Part shown: positions 6,855-9,817 of the stretch, in pieces
Numbering within the stretch: position 1 is the stretch's first letter
How the letters are laid out: each line of letters begins with the position of its first letter
NCBI GenBank assembly: GCA_023453125.1
Contig: JAEXUB010000004.1
Location: 1 to 9,817 of the forward strand
Source: Bacteroidota bacterium
GTDB lineage: Bacteria > Bacteroidota > Ignavibacteria > Ignavibacteriales > Melioribacteraceae
Reading direction: 5' to 3'
DNA: 9,817 nt
The notes under the pieces: model-generated
Databases searched by the model: none
The model's input: the letters and a program-made list of their open reading frames with translations, nothing else
Told to the model about the DNA's origin: nothing
Made by a program: the position numbers and the translations under genes

Positions 6855-6868
6855 TTCACTTTGGACAA
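6841..6868 (-). promoter_or_regulatory. Candidate promoter of yigZ
   Basis: On the - strand TTGTCC (6868-6863), 16 bases and TATAGA (6846-6841) make a partial sigma-70 match (4 of 6 at each box). It would start transcription about 30 bases before the yigZ ATG. It overlaps the candidate uvrA promoter on the other strand. Confidence 0.35.
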
Positions 6869-6882
6869 AATAAATTTATAAA

Positions 6883-9726
6883 ATGGATTTCCAAAATAAA
6901 ATTGTAATAAAAGGGGCACGGGAGCATAATCTAAAGGATATAGACCTTGAGATTCCGCGCGATTCTCTTGTAGTAATAACAGGTCTTTCCGGCTCGGGGA
7001 AATCCTCACTCGCTTTTGATACCATCTACGCCGAAGGGCAGAGGCGTTATATAGAATCACTTTCGGCATACGCAAGGCAGTTTCTTGATATGCTTGAAAA
7101 ACCGGATGTTGACCTGATTGAAGGATTAAGCCCGGCAATATCAATTGAACAGAAGGCAACTTCGGGGAACCCCCGCTCTACGGTAGGTACCGTTACCGAA
7201 ATTTATGATTATCTCCGCCTTCTATACGCAAGGGTGGGAAAGCCTCATTGCTACAGCTGCGGACGGGAAGTCCAGAAACAGTCTTCTGAGCAGATTGTGG
7301 ATACAATTCTCGAAAAATTTGATAACCAGAGAATTATTATTATGGCTCCCGTAATAAGGGGACGCAAAGGGCATTACAGGGAACTGCTTGAAGATATATT
7401 GAAAGATGGTTTTGTGCGGGCCAGAATTGACGGTGAGATTTTTGAACTTGATGCTGAAATTAAGCTTGACCGTTATAAACTGCACGATATTGAAATAGTG
7501 ATTGACAGGATAAAAGTCGCGGAGAAATCCCGTTTCAGGATTAGCGAATCAATTGAGGTAGCCCTTAATTACGGAAATGGTAATGTCTATATAAATGATG
7601 GTAAGGAAGATTTTGTATTCAGCAGGAATTTTGCCTGTGTGCACTGCGGAATAAGTTTTGAAGAGCTGGCCCCCAATTCATTCTCATTCAATTCCCCCTA
7701 CGGCTCGTGCCCCGACTGCGACGGCTTAGGTGAGAAAAAAGAACTTGATGTAAATATGATAATCCCCGATTGGGAGAAGTCAATAAATGAAGAAGGGCTG
7801 GCCCCTCTCGGAAAGCCGAGAAGCATCTGGTTCTTCAATCAGCTTGAAGGTATTTCGGATAAATTCGGTTTTACATTCGATACCCCGTTAAAGGATTTTG
7901 ATAAGGATCAGCTTAATCTCCTTCTGCACGGCAGCAAAGAAAAGATACCGTTCGTATATAAATTCGGCAGCGGTAAATCAGTCACCTACAATCACCGCTT
8001 TAACGGTGTTATGAATTATATAAGACATTATCACGATAACACCAGTTCTCCTAAAATAAGAGAATGGGCTGAATCATTTATGAATACTCTCACCTGCTCA
8101 ACCTGCGGCGGCGGAAGGCTGAAAAAAGAATCACTTGCCGTTACTGTCGGAGGATTAAATATAAGCCAGGCTACCGCGCTATCAATATTCAGGGCGAGGC
8201 GCTTTTTTGAAGAGCTTAAGCTGACCGGGCGCGAAGAGATTATTGCCGCACAGATACTGAAAGAGATTAATTCCAGACTCGATTTCCTTCTTAACGTCGG
8301 GCTCGATTATCTAACGCTTGACCGGAGCGCAAGAACTCTCTCGGGAGGGGAATCTCAGCGTATAAGGCTCGCTACTCAGATAGGAAGTCAGCTTGCAGGA
8401 GTCCTTTATGTTCTCGACGAGCCGAGCATAGGCCTGCATCAGAATGATAATCTTAAGCTTATTGATTCCCTTAGGAATCTAAGGGATTTGGGGAATACGG
8501 TTATTGTGGTTGAGCATGACAGGGAAACTATTGAGGCATCGGATTACATTGTTGACCTTGGTCCGCGAGCCGGGGAACACGGGGGTGAAGTTTGCCTTGC
8601 CGAGACAACAAAAAATATACTTGAAAAGAAGAACGGATATAATTCTCTTACGGTAGACTACCTTAAAGATGAAAAAAGAATTGATTATCTTTCCAAAAGA
8701 AGAAGCGGCACAGGAAATTTTATTGAGCTTAAAGGCGCAACGGGAAATAACCTTAAAGGGGTGGACGTAAAACTTCCGCTGGGAGCATTCATTGTGGTTT
8801 CCGGTGTAAGCGGTTCGGGCAAATCGACTCTTATAAACGAAACTCTTGTAAAGATTTTGATGAAGAAATTCTTCGGCTCAAAGCTGGTCCCGCTTCCTTA
8901 TAAGACAGTTAAAGGACTTGAGCATATAGACAAGGTAATTGAGATTGACCAGACACCGATAGGAAGAACTCCCCGTTCTAATCCGGCCACATATACGGGA
9001 CTATTCACATTCATCAGAGACCTGTTTGCTGAAATGCCCGAAGCTAAAATGAGAGGCTACGCAGTCGGCCGTTTCAGTTTTAATGTTAAAGGGGGAAGGT
9101 GCGAGGAATGCGAAGGGGACGGCCTTAAAAAAATTGAAATGAATTTTCTTCCCGATGTATATGTGGAATGCGAAAGCTGCCGCGGAAAAAGATATAACAG
9201 GGAAACTCTTGAAGTATTATATAAAACGAAATCAATTGCCGACGTTCTGGATATGACCGTTGATGAGGCTCTGACTTTCTTTGACGAAATGCCCAGGATA
9301 AAGAGAAAAATTAAGACCCTGCACGAAGTAGGGCTTGGTTATATTAAACTCGGCCAGCAGGCAACTACATTATCGGGAGGGGAAGCGCAGCGGGTTAAGC
9401 TTGCCACCGAACTAAGCAAAATAGGAACGGGAAAGACGCTTTACATCCTTGACGAGCCTACCACCGGTCTCCATTTTGAGGATGTAAGAATTCTCCTTGA
9501 TGTGCTGAATAAACTGGTTGAAAAGGGGAATACAGTTGTTGTAGTTGAACATAATCTTGATGTTATTAAGTTTGCCGATTATGTAGTGGATCTTGGCCCC
9601 GGCGGGGGAGAATACGGCGGTGAGATTATTGCAGCCGGCACCCCGGAGGATATTGCAGCCAATTCCAAAAGCCTTACCGGGCAGTTGCTTAAAAAAGAAT
9701 TAAGCAGGTATCAAAATAAAAAATAA
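6883..9726 (+). CDS. uvrA: UvrABC excinuclease subunit A
   Basis: DNA damage recognition ATPase of nucleotide excision repair; a UvrA dimer loads UvrB at lesions. At 947 residues it is full length. ATPase I: Walker A GLSGSGKS (34-41), signature LSGGESQR (486-493), Walker B with LDEP (511-514), H-loop His545. ATPase II: Walker A GVSGSGKST (641-649), signature LSGGEAQR (830-837), Walker B with LDEP (856-859), H-loop His890. Zinc modules: Cys252, Cys255, Cys276 and Cys279 in the first half; Cys740, Cys743, Cys763 and Cys766 in the second, with the same numbering and spacing as the E. coli C-terminal finger needed for damage recognition. Other CxxC pairs (123/126, 405/408) are usual for the family. 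No frameshift is seen. The ATG has no SD, only an A/T-rich leader. It is divergent from yigZ, and the next gene begins 8 bases after the stop. Confidence 0.98.
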   Translation: MDFQNKIVIKGAREHNLKDIDLEIPRDSLVVITGLSGSGKSSLAFDTIYAEGQRRYIESLSAYARQFLDMLEKPDVDLIEGLSPAISIEQKATSGNPRSTVGTVTEIYDYLRLLYARVGKPHCYSCGREVQKQSSEQIVDTILEKFDNQRIIIMAPVIRGRKGHYRELLEDILKDGFVRARIDGEIFELDAEIKLDRYKLHDIEIVIDRIKVAEKSRFRISESIEVALNYGNGNVYINDGKEDFVFSRNFACVHCGISFEELAPNSFSFNSPYGSCPDCDGLGEKKELDVNMIIPDWEKSINEEGLAPLGKPRSIWFFNQLEGISDKFGFTFDTPLKDFDKDQLNLLLHGSKEKIPFVYKFGSGKSVTYNHRFNGVMNYIRHYHDNTSSPKIREWAESFMNTLTCSTCGGGRLKKESLAVTVGGLNISQATALSIFRARRFFEELKLTGREEIIAAQILKEINSRLDFLLNVGLDYLTLDRSARTLSGGESQRIRLATQIGSQLAGVLYVLDEPSIGLHQNDNLKLIDSLRNLRDLGNTVIVVEHDRETIEASDYIVDLGPRAGEHGGEVCLAETTKNILEKKNGYNSLTVDYLKDEKRIDYLSKRRSGTGNFIELKGATGNNLKGVDVKLPLGAFIVVSGVSGSGKSTLINETLVKILMKKFFGSKLVPLPYKTVKGLEHIDKVIEIDQTPIGRTPRSNPATYTGLFTFIRDLFAEMPEAKMRGYAVGRFSFNVKGGRCEECEGDGLKKIEMNFLPDVYVECESCRGKRYNRETLEVLYKTKSIADVLDMTVDEALTFFDEMPRIKRKIKTLHEVGLGYIKLGQQATTLSGGEAQRVKLATELSKIGTGKTLYILDEPTTGLHFEDVRILLDVLNKLVEKGNTVVVVEHNLDVIKFADYVVDLGPGGGEYGGEIIAAGTPEDIAANSKSLTGQLLKKELSRYQNKK

Positions 9727-9734
9727 GAGATTGA

Positions 9735-9817
9735 ATGGATAACGGGAAATTTATTGTTAAAGCGGAAATGATTGTTTCTGCCAATGAGAACAATGATATA
9801 CATAATAACTGCGCAAT
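9735..9817 (+). CDS. Start of an unrecognised gene, 3' partial
   Basis: An ATG at 9735, eight bases after the uvrA stop with weak GAGA at 9726-9729 upstream, opens a frame that stays open to the window end (27 complete codons). The visible N-terminus starts MDNGKFIVKAEM and continues with Ile/Val and then an Asn-rich stretch (ANENNDIHNNCA). It has no signal peptide. The short gap suggests co-transcription with uvrA. Too little is visible to name it, and a chance open frame of this length cannot be excluded. Confidence 0.45.
   Translation, partial: MDNGKFIVKAEMIVSANENNDIHNNCA

Noticed and set aside
6851..7159. Open - frame over the start of uvrA
   Set aside because: Antisense to the conserved ATPase I region of uvrA; it would begin inside uvrA and end in the promoter gap.
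1..9817. CRISPR array, insertion sequence, tRNA or phage genes
   Set aside because: No spaced direct repeats, terminal inverted repeats, transposase motifs or cloverleaf-like segments were seen; genes fill nearly the whole window.

Overview
The window looks like a chromosomal housekeeping segment from a bacterium of the Bacteroidetes/Chlorobi/Ignavibacteria side of the tree. The best clue is the secreted subtilase at 2573-4555. It ends in a C-terminal sorting domain (NYPNPF..., then a terminal basic strand ending KKMVLVK) of the kind attached to type IX secretion (T9SS) substrates and to FlgD-Ig-like tails in Ignavibacteria. A promoter-like -10 reading TACCTTTA also resembles the Bacteroidetes TAnnTTTG element. 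The assignment to Ignavibacteria is inference; no rRNA gene is present.

Left part, + strand (1-5650): a tight five-gene run that enters from outside the window. It consists of lepA (5' end missing), lepB (signal peptidase I), a secreted S8 peptidase, a SAM-dependent O-methyltransferase of the YrrM/TrmR type, and a small unrecognised helical protein. Gaps are 14, 20 and 9 bases, followed by a 4-base or near overlap. Two genes start with GTG or TTG behind strong Shine-Dalgarno (SD) sequences. A 9-bp perfect hairpin closes the run, and the last stop codon lies in its loop.

Middle, - strand (5657-6804): an Rrf2-family regulator that keeps the IscR-type Fe-S ligand set (Cys92, Cys99, Cys105, His108), preceded on the same strand by a YigZ/IMPACT-family protein. 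The regulator has its own good promoter-like sequence, overlapped by short dyads that could be an autoregulatory operator.

Right part, + strand (6883-9817): a full-length uvrA, divergent from yigZ across a 78-base AT-rich region that holds overlapping promoter-like sequences. It is followed 8 bases later by the start of an unrecognised gene that runs off the window.

The genes serve translation (lepA, possibly tRNA modification by the methyltransferase), protein export (lepB and a substrate-like exported protease), Fe-S/redox sensing (Rrf2) and nucleotide excision repair (uvrA). All intergenic stretches are under 100 bases. I see no mobile element, CRISPR array, tRNA, rRNA or phage gene, and no clear new multi-gene system. 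The points most worth a second look are the unknown protein coupled to the methyltransferase, the Fe-S-type Rrf2 regulator with its dyads, and the exported protease inside the lepA-lepB operon.
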